Shown in pieces: positions 8,650-17,217 of a stretch of DNA of 50,234 nt. Every line of letters begins with the position of its first letter. Within the stretch, counting starts at the first letter, position 1. The position numbers and the translations under genes are program-made. Source of the stretch: Desulfonauticus sp. 38_4375 (GTDB lineage Bacteria > Desulfobacterota > Desulfovibrionia > Desulfovibrionales > Desulfonatronovibrionaceae); contig LGER01000007.1 of the NCBI GenBank assembly GCA_001507915.1, positions 1 through 50,234 of the forward strand, in the 5' to 3' direction. The notes under the pieces are model-generated. The model did not search any database, was not told where the DNA came from, and saw nothing but the letters and a program-made list of their open reading frames with translations.

Positions 8650-9657
8650 ATGAAGGTTTTGATTACAGGGGTAGCTGGCTTTATCGGTTATCATCTAGCG
8701 CAACGCTTTTTAAAAGAAGGATTTTCAGTAATTGGATTGGACAACTTAAACGACTATTACTCTGTGCAACTAAAAAAAGACCGCCTGGCTCAAATTAAGT
8801 CAGACAACTTTAAATTCTACCAGGTAGACCTGGCAGATGATCAGGCTTTAACTGAACTTTTTAAAGCTGAAAAACCAGATTACGTCATCAACATGGCTGC
8901 CCAGGCAGGAGTCCGCTATAGCTTAATCAATCCCAAAGCTTATGTGGACAGCAATATTGTGGGCTTTGTAAATCTACTGGAGTGCTGCCGCCATTTTCAG
9001 GTCAAACATCTTATTTTTGCTTCTTCCAGTTCAGTCTATGGACTCAACACCAAAATGCCCTTTTCCATTCACCATAATGTGGACCACCCCATAAGCCTTT
9101 ACGCAGCATCTAAAAAAGCCAATGAACTCATGGCTCACACTTATGCCTACCTTTACAATCTTCCCTGCACAGGGCTGCGCTTTTTTACTGTATATGGTCC
9201 CTGGGGAAGACCAGATATGGCCCTTTTTCTCTTTACCGAAGCCATCTTAAAAGATGAGCCCATCAAAGTATTTAACCACGGTCAAATGGAAAGGGATTTC
9301 ACCTACATAGACGACATTGTAGAAGGAGTATTTAGGCTTACCAATCACCTGCCCAAACCCAATCCCCACTGGAATGGCGACAATCCAGACCCAGGCACAA
9401 GCCCAGCTCCTTATAAAGTGTATAACATTGGCAACAACAACCCGGTAAAACTTTTGGACTTTATTAAAGCCATAGAAAAGGCCCTGGGCAAAGAAGCAAA
9501 AAAAGAATTCCTCCCCCTTCAACCAGGAGACGTGCCCAAGACCTATGCGGACATTGACGACCTGGTTCAAGATGTGGGATTTTCTCCTTCCACCCCCATT
9601 GAAACTGGAATTACCCACTTTATTGACTGGTACAAAAAATACTACAAACTAAACTAA
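8650..9657 (+). CDS. NAD-dependent sugar-nucleotide epimerase, UDP-glucuronate 4-epimerase-like
   Basis: A 335-residue extended short-chain dehydrogenase. The nucleotide-binding motif GVAGFIG is at 7-13. The catalytic YxxxK is Y151/K155, preceded by FASSSSVYG (123-131). The stretch [34 protein letters not shown] and YIDDIVEG are typical of the UDP-glucuronate 4-epimerase (CapI/LspL) group. It would provide UDP-galacturonate for LPS or capsule. AAAAAGGAG gives a strong ribosome-binding site. It is followed after 14 bp by the XXXCH gene. Other 4-epimerases with the same fold remain possible. Confidence 0.88.
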   Translation: MKVLITGVAGFIGYHLAQRFLKEGFSVIGLDNLNDYYSVQLKKDRLAQIKSDNFKFYQVDLADDQALTELFKAEKPDYVINMAAQAGVRYSLINPKAYVDSNIVGFVNLLECCRHFQVKHLIFASSSSVYGLNTKMPFSIHHNVDHPISLYAASKKANELMAHTYAYLYNLPCTGLRFFTVYGPWGRPDMALFLFTEAILKDEPIKVFNHGQMERDFTYIDDIVEGVFRLTNHLPKPNPHWNGDNPDPGTSPAPYKVYNIGNNNPVKLLDFIKAIEKALGKEAKKEFLPLQPGDVPKTYADIDDLVQDVGFSPSTPIETGITHFIDWYKKYYKLN

Positions 9658-9671
9658 AAGGAGTCTTTTCG

Positions 9672-9959
9672 ATGGATTTAAAAGAATATAAGAAAAAATT
9701 GTCTCAAGCTTTTTTTGAACTAAAAAAGAGCACTAGACAAGGAGAACTACCCCCCTTGCCAAAGGTGGAAAATTTCTATAACCTTGCTCAAAAACTTACC
9801 CACTTTGCCAGTGAAGACTGGTTAGAAGAAGCAGAGGATTTTGTCATCTTGGCCAAACAATTAAAACAAGCAGTACAAAAGGGAAATCCTAGAGAAACCT
9901 TAATGTTGATTAATTCCCTGTCTGAAGCTAGGAGTTACTGTCATAAAACTTTTAAATAA
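9672..9959 (+). CDS. Small XXXCH-domain protein (GAK-system type)
   Basis: A 95-residue, charged, mostly helical protein that ends with [10 protein letters not shown], placing the CH pair at residues 90-91. This C-terminal signature with a lone Cys-His near the end matches my recollection of the XXXCH family found mainly in Desulfovibrio-like bacteria and linked there to the GAK system. Its molecular function is unknown. AAAGGAG precedes the ATG. The stop codon is one base before the parS site and 17 bases before parA, so it is likely cotranscribed with parA and ParB bound at parS would act in this transcript. Confidence 0.7.
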   Translation: MDLKEYKKKLSQAFFELKKSTRQGELPPLPKVENFYNLAQKLTHFASEDWLEEAEDFVILAKQLKQAVQKGNPRETLMLINSLSEARSYCHKTFK

Positions 9960-9960
9960 A

Positions 9961-9976
9961 TGTTCCACGTGAAACA
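9961..9976 (+). promoter_or_regulatory. parS centromere site
   Basis: TGTTCCACGTGAAACA is an exact 16-bp match to the classical chromosomal parS consensus bound by Spo0J/ParB. It ends on the base before the parA ATG. It therefore fills the whole place where the ribosome-binding site should be. Confidence 0.95.
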
Positions 9977-10741
9977 ATGAGTAAAAAAATCGCCATTGCC
10001 AATCAAAAGGGTGGAGTAGGAAAAACAACAACTGCAATCAACCTGGCAGCATCCTTGGCTGTAATGGAAAGAAAGGTTCTGGTAGTGGATTGCGATCCTC
10101 AAGCCAATGCTAGCAGTGGTTTGGGGATCGAACCCAATGAAAACCCAAATAACCTTTATACCCTTTGTAGCGAACAAATAAGCCTGGAAGAGGCCGTTTT
10201 ACCTACAGATTTTCCTTTTCTTTCTCTCTTAGCAGGACATCCTAACCTGGTAGGGTTAGAAATAGAACTGTTGGATTTTGAGAAAAGAGAGTATTACTTA
10301 AGCAATCTATTAAAACCCTTAGAAGAAGAGTTTGAATACATCTTCTTTGATTGCCCTCCTTCTCTGGGATTGCTTACCTTAAACGCCCTGGCTGGAAGTG
10401 AGTATCTTATTATCCCCATTCAATGTGAATATTTTGCCCTGGAGGGCATTGCCCACCTTTTACGCACCTATGAGAAAGTAAAAAAAGGTATCAATCCACG
10501 CTTAGAAATTCTAGGGGTTTTGAGAACCATGTATGACAAAAGGATTAATCTTTCTCAGCAAGTTAGCGAGGAATTGGAAAAATTTTTTGGCCCCAAAGTT
10601 TTTCAAACTATAATTCCCAGAAATGTGCGCCTCTCAGAGGCTCCCAGTCATGGGAAACCAGCCTTAGCTTATGATATTCGTTCACTAGGAAGTATTGCTT
10701 ATTTAAATTTGGCAAAAGAGGTAGAAAAGAGGCTAGTTTAA
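9977..10741 (+). CDS. parA: Chromosome partitioning ATPase ParA/Soj
   Basis: A 254-residue deviant Walker A ATPase. KGGVGKTT is at 11-18, [15 protein letters not shown] carries the Walker A' Asp, and [15 protein letters not shown] is the Walker B region. Its length is typical for chromosomal Soj. With ParB and parS it segregates the replication origin. The start is fixed by the conserved [13 protein letters not shown] opening. No Shine-Dalgarno sequence exists because parS occupies it, so translation may depend on coupling to the XXXCH gene. ParB binding at parS could repress or tune expression. parB does not follow directly; an antisense gene intervenes. Confidence 0.97.
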   Translation: MSKKIAIANQKGGVGKTTTAINLAASLAVMERKVLVVDCDPQANASSGLGIEPNENPNNLYTLCSEQISLEEAVLPTDFPFLSLLAGHPNLVGLEIELLDFEKREYYLSNLLKPLEEEFEYIFFDCPPSLGLLTLNALAGSEYLIIPIQCEYFALEGIAHLLRTYEKVKKGINPRLEILGVLRTMYDKRINLSQQVSEELEKFFGPKVFQTIIPRNVRLSEAPSHGKPALAYDIRSLGSIAYLNLAKEVEKRLV

Positions 10742-10754
10742 ACTAACCTCTTTT
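10725..10754. terminator. Bidirectional hairpin between parA and the antisense zinc-ribbon gene
   Basis: AAAAGAGG and TAGTTT on the left pair with AAACTA and CCTCTTTT on the right, with one C/A mismatch. The arm ends are A-run and T-run. Both convergent stop codons (parA TAA at 10739-10741; minus-strand stop at 10743-10745) lie inside it. The layout suits a shared terminator, though there is almost no loop and the T-run is only four long. Confidence 0.55.
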
Positions 10755-11183
10755 AACAAATGGTTTTACTTCATAAGTAATATGATCTTTAAAGTGTCTT
10801 TTAAGTACTCTAGCTTTGCAGTGCAGACATTGAAAGGCCACCAAGCCGCCTAAATTAGCTGCTTTTAAAATAAACTTGCGCGGCGAATCCACCGTCCAAT
10901 CTTCTGTTTCCTGCCCACAGTGCTTACACAAAACTTTTTTTTCTACTGGATAACGAAAATCCCAAAAAGCCAAAAATTTTTCCCAATCCTCCATGGGCTC
11001 TAAAACTTCTTCCACTTCAAAAGTATTTTCCTGTAAACTTTTTTCACCCTTTAACTGAAGAAGAGCTTCTTCTAATATAGGGTTGATCTTGGAGCCAATT
11101 TCCTGCCAAAGCCTGGCCGAGAGAAAAACTCCCACTAAATTACCTGTTTCATCGTAAAAACCTTGAATATCTTTTTTAATCAT
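10743..11183 (-). CDS. Conserved-looking zinc-ribbon protein of unknown function
   Basis: A 146-residue protein that I do not recognise. The C-terminal third has two CxxC knuckles, C86-C89 (CKHC) and C119-C122 (CLHC), spaced as in a zinc ribbon, and it ends in a basic stretch. The N-terminal part is acidic and likely helical. The ATG at 11183 was chosen because GGAGG lies eight bases upstream; an in-frame TTG 15 bases earlier has no such site. The gene is antisense to and between parA and parB, which are normally adjacent. Role in nucleic-acid binding or partition control is only a guess. Confidence 0.75.
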   Translation of the reverse strand: MIKKDIQGFYDETGNLVGVFLSARLWQEIGSKINPILEEALLQLKGEKSLQENTFEVEEVLEPMEDWEKFLAFWDFRYPVEKKVLCKHCGQETEDWTVDSPRKFILKAANLGGLVAFQCLHCKARVLKRHFKDHITYEVKPFVKRG

Positions 11184-11229
11184 ATTATCAGCCTCCAAAG
11201 ATAGATTTTATTTAATAAAGGATAAACCA

Positions 11230-12081
11230 ATGAACAAAAAAAGAGGTCTTGGTAAAGGATTGGATGCCCTTTTAGGAGATTGGCAAGAACAAAGCAAGGG
11301 AATAGATATAACCTTCCTGGACATCAGTTTAATCACAGCCAATCCCAATCAACCCAGAGAAAATTTTGATCCTGAATCCCTTAAAAACCTGGCTCAATCT
11401 ATCAAGAGCGAAGGGGTTCTGCAACCTATTCTCGTTCGCCCCAAAGATAATCACTATCAAATAGTAGCTGGAGAAAGACGCTGGCGAGCGGCTAAATTGG
11501 CTGGTTTAGAAAAAATACCTGCCATTATCAGGGAGATATCAGACCAGGAAACCCTTTTTCTGGCTCTTATAGAAAACATCCACCGAGAAGATTTAAATGC
11601 TTTAGAACAAGCCAAGGCTCTAAAGGCCTTAAAGGAAGAGTTTAATTTATCTCAGGAGGAACTGGCTCAAAAGGTAAATTTAAGCAGAAGCCAGGTGGCC
11701 AATTTACTAAGACTTTTAAATTTACCTCCAGAGGTCCAACAACTCATTGAAGATGGCAGCTTAAGTGGCGGCCATGGAAAAGCCCTGGCCAGTCTTAAAG
11801 ACCCTCAAGAGATAATAAAGTTAGCCAGGGAAATAATCGAAAATAATTTAAGTGTGCGCGAAGTAGAACAAAAAACGCAAAAAGCCAAAAAAGCAAAATC
11901 AACATCTTTAACAGTAGATAAACATTTAAGTAAAATAATGGAAGAATGTTTACGCAACAAACTACACTTAAAGAGTAAAGTAAAAGGCAATAAGGAAAAA
12001 GGGAAAATCATTTTAGAATACAACAACCAAGAAGAATTTTCCTCTCTTTTAAAATTCTTAAATATCTCTTTGGACATTTAA
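11230..12081 (+). CDS. parB: Chromosome partitioning protein ParB/Spo0J
   Basis: A 283-residue ParB. The N-terminal GLGKGLDALLG box is at 6-16 (the region that contacts ParA), the CTP-binding GERRWRA motif at 81-87, the ENIHREDLNALEQA box at 115-128, and the helix-turn-helix at about 141-162. The C-terminal dimerisation region is lysine-rich. It should load at parS 9961-9976 and slide as a CTP-dependent clamp. The ribosome-binding site is AAGGAT. It is separated from parA by the antisense gene, so its promoter must lie in or just upstream of the 46-bp gap 11184-11229. hldA follows 11 bp downstream. Confidence 0.97.
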   Translation: MNKKRGLGKGLDALLGDWQEQSKGIDITFLDISLITANPNQPRENFDPESLKNLAQSIKSEGVLQPILVRPKDNHYQIVAGERRWRAAKLAGLEKIPAIIREISDQETLFLALIENIHREDLNALEQAKALKALKEEFNLSQEELAQKVNLSRSQVANLLRLLNLPPEVQQLIEDGSLSGGHGKALASLKDPQEIIKLAREIIENNLSVREVEQKTQKAKKAKSTSLTVDKHLSKIMEECLRNKLHLKSKVKGNKEKGKIILEYNNQEEFSSLLKFLNISLDI

Positions 12082-12092
12082 AAGGAAATATT

Positions 12093-13082
12093 ATGGTTAA
12101 AATTAAAACTCTGTTAGGCTATTTAAATAAATTACAAAATTGTTCCTTGCCTATCATAGGCGATATAATGTTAGATCAATATAGCTTTGGAGAAGTAGAA
12201 AGGATTTCTCCAGAAGCACCTGTTCCTGTAGTGCACATAAAAGAGGATAAATATCTTTTAGGAGGGGCAGGGAATGTTGCACGCAACTTAAAACACCTGG
12301 GAGCCAATCCCATTCTTTTTAGTGTGATAGGTAAAGATAAAGCTGGAGAGAAAATTAAAGAAATTTTAGCTGCAGAAAAAATAGAGGCTTATTTGGTAGA
12401 AAGTGATAAGCGTCCCACAACTATAAAAACCAGAATTATGGCTCAAAACCAGCAAATGTTGCGTATTGATAGAGAGGAAAGCCACCACTTAGATACAACA
12501 GAGAGAAAAAAATTACTGGATTTTTTAGATAAAAAAATAAATTCCAACTACTTACTGCTCTCAGACTATGGAAAAGGATGTATTTGTCCTTCTCTTTTAA
12601 AAAAACTTACAAATTTTTCCTTAATTGTAGACCCAAAAGAAAAAAACTATCCTTTTTATCGAGATTTTTACCTTTTAACTCCCAATAAAAAAGAAGCTGA
12701 GCAAGCAACAGGTCTACGCATAGAAGACGAAAAAAGTCTTATTCAAACCGGGCTAAAGCTTAAGGAAAAATTTCGCTTAAAAAACCTGGTAATTACTTTA
12801 GGTCCTAAAGGTATGGCTGTTTTTCCTGAAAGTGGAGAAATTTTTCTTCTTCCCACTTTTGCTCAAAAGGTCTTTGATGTGACTGGAGCTGGAGATACAG
12901 TAATTGCCACTATTACCCTGGGGCTTGCCAGTGGTTTAGACCTTTTGACAGCAGCCCTGATTGCCAATTTTGCTGCCGGCATAGTAGTAGCAGAAATAGG
13001 CACAGCCACAGCCAGCAAGGAAAAGCTGGCTCAACACATAGAAAAATTAGGAGAGATTAATTTTACTCAGATTTATCCTTAA
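12093..13082 (+). CDS. rfaE1: D-glycero-beta-D-manno-heptose 7-phosphate kinase (RfaE1/HldE N-domain type)
   Basis: A 329-residue PfkB-family kinase. The N-terminal region IIGDIMLDQYSFGEVERISPEAPVPV-type signature (20-46) is characteristic of the HldE kinase half, as is GGAGNVARNL (57-66). The anion-hole motif DVTGAGDT ends near residue 269 with catalytic D268. It phosphorylates heptose 7-phosphate at C1; the adenylyltransferase half is the separate gene at 994-1473. AAGGAAA precedes the ATG. The 3' end overlaps the convergent HsdR_N-like gene by 20 bp. Confidence 0.93.
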   Translation: MVKIKTLLGYLNKLQNCSLPIIGDIMLDQYSFGEVERISPEAPVPVVHIKEDKYLLGGAGNVARNLKHLGANPILFSVIGKDKAGEKIKEILAAEKIEAYLVESDKRPTTIKTRIMAQNQQMLRIDREESHHLDTTERKKLLDFLDKKINSNYLLLSDYGKGCICPSLLKKLTNFSLIVDPKEKNYPFYRDFYLLTPNKKEAEQATGLRIEDEKSLIQTGLKLKEKFRLKNLVITLGPKGMAVFPESGEIFLLPTFAQKVFDVTGAGDTVIATITLGLASGLDLLTAALIANFAAGIVVAEIGTATASKEKLAQHIEKLGEINFTQIYP

Positions 13083-13623
13083 GCTGACAAGCCCTGGAAC
13101 AACAGCTATCACTTAAGGCAAAATAGGCATGAGCCACACAGCTTTCTTTTTCTCTTTGTACTGCTTCCAGGTTGGGAAGAGGAGCTTTTTGAACCAGAAC
13201 CTTTAATTCTTCATAAGTGGGAATGGCAAAATATCCCTTCTCCAAAACCTTTTTATCTTTGGCCTGCACCAGATAGGCTTCTTTGGTGTCTGTAACCAAA
13301 ACCAGGGGAATAGGCGGAGTAAACAGCCTGGCTGCAGCTACATATTGCCTGACAAAAGAGGCAACTTCTCCTGCACAAAAGGCAAGTAAAAGCATGGGCT
13401 GATTTTCTTCATTAAAAACTACAAAATCCAGAACTATATCATAGGAGCAGTCTTTTAACTGGATTTTTAATTTGACTTTGGGTTTAATCTGTTTTTTCGG
13501 ATAACCTTTTTCCTCTACTAAAATTTTGGCCAAAGACTGTCGCAAATCTTCGTAGGTGGTTAATTCTATTTCTTTACCTGTTAAATAATCAGTAATTACT
13601 TGATTTAAGCTTATTTCATGCAT
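13063..13623 (-). CDS. HsdR N-terminal-domain protein with apparently lost nuclease residues
   Basis: A 186-residue protein resembling the PF13588 (type I restriction R subunit N-terminal) domain, a PD-(D/E)xK fold. D66 in VLDFVVF is kept. The strand that should read like VECKAP reads LLLAFCAGE (78-86), so the catalytic E and K positions are F82 and A84; nuclease activity is not expected. The C-terminal end is cysteine-rich (C162, C174, C175, C179), suggesting a metal site. No hsdM or hsdS is nearby, so this is not a restriction system. feoA ends 3 bp upstream. Function unknown; the domain call is from memory of the family pattern. Confidence 0.65.
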   Translation of the reverse strand: MHEISLNQVITDYLTGKEIELTTYEDLRQSLAKILVEEKGYPKKQIKPKVKLKIQLKDCSYDIVLDFVVFNEENQPMLLLAFCAGEVASFVRQYVAAARLFTPPIPLVLVTDTKEAYLVQAKDKKVLEKGYFAIPTYEELKVLVQKAPLPNLEAVQREKESCVAHAYFALSDSCCSRACQLKDKSE

Positions 13624-13626
13624 TTT

Positions 13627-13851
13627 TTAATCCGTGGGTATACCTAAAATTTTATCTGCCACTCCCTGGCCCAAGACCAGAACTGAGTCTTTGACTTTTA
13701 CTTGCAGAGGGCAGTTTTGATTAATTTCCAATTTAACTCCAGGAAAAATACCTAGGGCACACATTCTTCCCCGTAGTTTACAGCCACCACAAAAGGAAAC
13801 AACTTTTACTTTGCTGCCAATGGGAAATTGAGATAGGGGTTTGGGACTCAT
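13627..13851 (-). CDS. FeoA-domain protein
   Basis: A 74-residue SH3-like FeoA protein. LSQFPIGSKVKVVSF opens the fold and RMCALGIFPGVKLEINQNCPL matches the family core. It has an unusual CGGCKLRGRMC stretch (C21, C24, C31) that could bind metal. FeoA proteins assist FeoB ferrous iron uptake, but no feoB is nearby, so this may be a stand-alone regulator-like member. AAGAAGG lies upstream of the ATG at 13851. Confidence 0.82.
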   Translation of the reverse strand: MSPKPLSQFPIGSKVKVVSFCGGCKLRGRMCALGIFPGVKLEINQNCPLQVKVKDSVLVLGQGVADKILGIPTD

Positions 13852-13888
13852 TATACCTTCTTTTAAAAAATTTGGACTAACTAATTTT

Positions 13889-13917
13889 CATTTAAAGTTA
13901 GAGATTGACCCTGTCAA
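13889..13917 (-). promoter_or_regulatory. Possible promoter for feoA (divergent)
   Basis: On the minus strand TTGACA (13912-13917) is followed after 17 bp by TAAATG (13889-13894). The -35 is perfect and the -10 is poor. Its -35 box forms an inverted repeat with the -35 box of the carB promoter. Confidence 0.35.
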
Positions 13918-13933
13918 GTTATCTCACTATGAA
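13905..13933 (+). promoter_or_regulatory. Likely promoter of the carB operon
   Basis: TTGACC (13905-13910) and TATGAA (13928-13933) are separated by exactly 17 bp. This leaves about 55 bp of leader before the carB ATG. TTGACCCTGTCAA at 13905-13917 is an inverted repeat that might also serve as an operator. Confidence 0.55.
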
Positions 13934-13994
13934 AACCAAGGTTATGGAACTCTTTTATCCTGTAAAAACTTAAAAAGTCAAATTAGGGGAGACG

Positions 13995-16900
13995 ATGCCA
14001 AAAAGGACAGACTTAAAAAAAATCCTGGTCATTGGTTCAGGGCCTATTGTTATTGGGCAGGCCTGTGAATTTGATTATTCTGGGACTCAAGCCATCAAAG
14101 CCTTAAAAGAAGAAGGCTATGAAGTGGTTTTAATAAACTCCAATCCCGCTACCATTATGACTGACCCAGCATTAGCAGATGCCACTTACATAGAGCCCAT
14201 TGTTCCAGAAATAATAGCCAAGATAATTGCCCAAGAAAAACCTGATGCCCTATTACCCACCTTAGGAGGGCAAACAGCTTTAAATGTATCTGTGGCTTTA
14301 GCTGAAGAAGGTATTTTAGAAAAATACAATGTAGAGCTAATCGGTGCTTCACTTGAGGCCATTAAAAAAGCAGAAAGTAGAGAAGAATTTAAGGCGGCTA
14401 TGGCCAAAATTGGTCTAAAAGTTCCCAAAAGTGGTATTGCCCGCTCTTTAGAAGATGTCATCAGACTGGCCGAAGAAATTCCCTTTCCCATTATTGTTAG
14501 ACCTGCTTTTACTCTAGGTGGTACAGGAGGAGGCATTGCCTACAATCTAGAAGAATTAAAACACATAGCATCGCAGGGCCTTAAGGCCAGCCTTAAACAA
14601 GAGGTAATGCTGGAAGAATCTGTATTGCACTGGAAAGAATTTGAATTGGAAGTAATGCGAGATAAAAAGGACAACTGTGTAATCATTTGTTCCATAGAAA
14701 ACCTTGATCCCATGGGAGTACACACAGGAGATTCCATTACCGTAGCTCCGGCGCAAACCTTAAGCGATAAAGAATACCAAAAAATGCGTGATGCTGCCTT
14801 TGCCATCATGCGGGAAATAGGAGTGGAAACAGGGGGCTCCAATGTTCAATTTGCCATCAACCCTCAAAATGGGGAGATGGTAGTTATTGAAATGAACCCC
14901 AGAGTTTCCAGGTCTTCTGCTCTTGCTTCCAAAGCCACAGGCTTTCCCATAGCCAAAATAGCAGCCAAATTAGCCGTAGGCTATACTCTGGATGAAATTC
15001 CCAATGACATTACCAAGGAAACTGTGGCCTCCTTTGAACCTACCATTGACTACTGTGTGGTCAAAATCCCTCGTTTTACCTTTGAAAAATTCCCTGGTTC
15101 CAAAGACGAACTCAATACAGCTATGAAAAGTGTGGGTGAGACCATGGCCATTGGCCGTACTTTTAAAGAGGCCTTGCAAAAAGGTTTTCGCTCCCTGGAA
15201 ATAGGATTGGCTGGATTTGAAGACATAGAAACACCTCCAGACATAGAAGAATTAAAAAGCCTCATTCGTAATCCCAACTCCAAACGCCTGCTCTATTTAA
15301 AGCAGGCTCTAAAAGTCATTTCTCAAGAGGAAATCTATCAACTTACAGGCATTGATCCCTGGTTTTTAGATCAAATTCAAGAACTTATTGACCTGGAAGA
15401 AAAATTAAAAACTCTTTCCTGGGAAGAGTTTAAAGCCAACAAAGAGCTTTTTCAGCAAGCCAAGGCTTTTGGATTTTCGGATAAGCAACTGGGAAAAATT
15501 TTCAACTTGCCAGAAAAAGAAGTACGCCTTGCCCGTCAAAAACAAGAACTCAAACCAACCTATTATCTAGTAGACACCTGTGCAGCAGAGTTTGAAGCCT
15601 ATACCCCCTATTTTTATTCCACTTATGAGCCAGGAAAAGAGGTTGCACCTCTAAAGGAAAAAAAAGTGGTCATTTTAGGTGGTGGGCCCAATCGCATTGG
15701 ACAGGGTATAGAATTTGACTATTGTTGCGTACATGCTGCCTTTGCCCTGCAGGAAATGGGTGTTAAAGCCATTATGGTTAATTCCAATCCAGAAACAGTA
15801 AGTACAGACTACGATACTTCTGATAGGCTCTACTTTGAACCTTTAACCTTTGAAGATGTTTTAAATATTATTGAGTTTGAACAACCAGATGGGGTGATTG
15901 TCCAGTTTGGTGGCCAGACTCCCTTAAATCTAGCTCTTTCTCTTTTAGAAGCAGGCGTACCTATCTTGGGAACTTCTCCTTTAAGTATAGACCAGGCAGA
16001 AGACAGAGAATTATTTAAACAACTCTTAAACAAACTCAAGCTAAAACAACCAGCCAATGCCACAGCCTTTTCCAAGGAAGAAGCTTTAAAAATAGCTGAA
16101 AAAATAGGTTATCCAGTGGTGGTGCGGCCATCCTATGTTTTAGGCGGAAGGGCTATGGAAATCGTTTATGACAGTGAAGATCTGGAAAATTATTTTCAGC
16201 AGGCCATCTGGGCCTCGCCTGATCATCCCATTTTAATAGATAAATTTTTGGAAAATGCCATTGAAATAGACGTGGACGCCTTAAGTGATGGAGAGGATAC
16301 CTACATAGGTGGCATAATGGAACACATTGAAGAAGCAGGCGTACATTCTGGAGATTCTGCTTGTGTTTTACCTCCTCACACCCTATCTCCTGAGCTCATT
16401 GCTGAAATAGAAAGGCAAACCAAACTTCTAAGCCAGGAATTAAAAGTAGTGGGATTGATGAATATCCAGTTTGCTGTAAAGGATAAGGAAGTCTTTATTC
16501 TAGAGGTAAATCCCAGAGCTTCCAGAACTGTACCTTTTGTAAGTAAGGCAACAGGTATTCCTTTAGCCAAGTTAGCTACCAAAGTAATGCTGGGGCAAAA
16601 GTTAAAAGATTTGCTTCCCTCAACAATTCATAAACCCAACTATTTTGCAGTCAAAGAAGCAGTATTGCCTTTTAACCGCTTTCCAGGAGTAGATGTGATT
16701 TTAGGTCCTGAAATGCGCTCCACAGGAGAAGTAATGGGCATAGATGCCAATGTAGGTCTGGCTTATCTCAAAAGTCAGTTGGCAGCTGGTCAAAATCTAC
16801 CTTTAAAGGGCAATGTCTTTATTTCTGTAAATGACAAAGATAAACCCATGGCCGTATTACCTGCCAGAATTTTTCAGGAACTGGGCTTTAAAATAATTGC

Positions 16901-17216
16901 CACCAGAGGAACAGGAAGATTTTTGCAAGAAGCAGGAATACCTGTAGAAATTGTCAACAAAGTTTATGAAGGTAGGCCCAATGCCATTGATTACATAAAA
17001 AATGGTCAAATAGACCTACTTATAAACACCTCTTCTGGCAAAAAAACCGTACAGGATTCTTCTTCCCTGAGACAAACAGCTCTGCTTTATGGCATACCTT
17101 ATACTACTACTATTTCTGCAGCCAAGGCTATGGCCCTGGCCATAAAAGAAAGGTTAAATGCTGATTTGCAAATTAAAAGCTTACAAGAATATTACAAACA
17201 AAGAGGAATAAACTAA
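13995..17216 (+). CDS. carB: Carbamoyl-phosphate synthase large chain
   Basis: A 1073-residue enzyme making carbamoyl phosphate from bicarbonate, ammonia (from CarA) and two ATP for pyrimidine and arginine synthesis. It has the usual duplicated layout: a first pre-ATP-grasp and ATP-grasp half (about 1-400, [20 protein letters not shown]), an oligomerisation region, a second half (about 555-935, [20 protein letters not shown]) and a C-terminal MGS-like allosteric domain (about 936-1073). Length is normal. GGGGAGACG precedes the ATG. carA is not in this window. purF begins one base after the stop. Confidence 0.98.
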   Translation: MPKRTDLKKILVIGSGPIVIGQACEFDYSGTQAIKALKEEGYEVVLINSNPATIMTDPALADATYIEPIVPEIIAKIIAQEKPDALLPTLGGQTALNVSVALAEEGILEKYNVELIGASLEAIKKAESREEFKAAMAKIGLKVPKSGIARSLEDVIRLAEEIPFPIIVRPAFTLGGTGGGIAYNLEELKHIASQGLKASLKQEVMLEESVLHWKEFELEVMRDKKDNCVIICSIENLDPMGVHTGDSITVAPAQTLSDKEYQKMRDAAFAIMREIGVETGGSNVQFAINPQNGEMVVIEMNPRVSRSSALASKATGFPIAKIAAKLAVGYTLDEIPNDITKETVASFEPTIDYCVVKIPRFTFEKFPGSKDELNTAMKSVGETMAIGRTFKEALQKGFRSLEIGLAGFEDIETPPDIEELKSLIRNPNSKRLLYLKQALKVISQEEIYQLTGIDPWFLDQIQELIDLEEKLKTLSWEEFKANKELFQQAKAFGFSDKQLGKIFNLPEKEVRLARQKQELKPTYYLVDTCAAEFEAYTPYFYSTYEPGKEVAPLKEKKVVILGGGPNRIGQGIEFDYCCVHAAFALQEMGVKAIMVNSNPETVSTDYDTSDRLYFEPLTFEDVLNIIEFEQPDGVIVQFGGQTPLNLALSLLEAGVPILGTSPLSIDQAEDRELFKQLLNKLKLKQPANATAFSKEEALKIAEKIGYPVVVRPSYVLGGRAMEIVYDSEDLENYFQQAIWASPDHPILIDKFLENAIEIDVDALSDGEDTYIGGIMEHIEEAGVHSGDSACVLPPHTLSPELIAEIERQTKLLSQELKVVGLMNIQFAVKDKEVFILEVNPRASRTVPFVSKATGIPLAKLATKVMLGQKLKDLLPSTIHKPNYFAVKEAVLPFNRFPGVDVILGPEMRSTGEVMGIDANVGLAYLKSQLAAGQNLPLKGNVFISVNDKDKPMAVLPARIFQELGFKIIATRGTGRFLQEAGIPVEIVNKVYEGRPNAIDYIKNGQIDLLINTSSGKKTVQDSSSLRQTALLYGIPYTTTISAAKAMALAIKERLNADLQIKSLQEYYKQRGIN

Positions 17217-17217
17217 A

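Noticed and set aside
13063-13623. A restriction-modification system suggested by the HsdR_N domain
   Set aside because: No methylase, specificity or helicase gene is near, and the catalytic residues appear lost.
13841-14068. A 75-codon frame upstream of and into carB
   Set aside because: It covers the carB promoter and ribosome-binding site, overlaps carB in another frame and has no family-like residues.
14155-16582. Several antisense frames within carB
   Set aside because: They mirror the codon pattern of carB and none has a ribosome-binding site or a recognisable motif.
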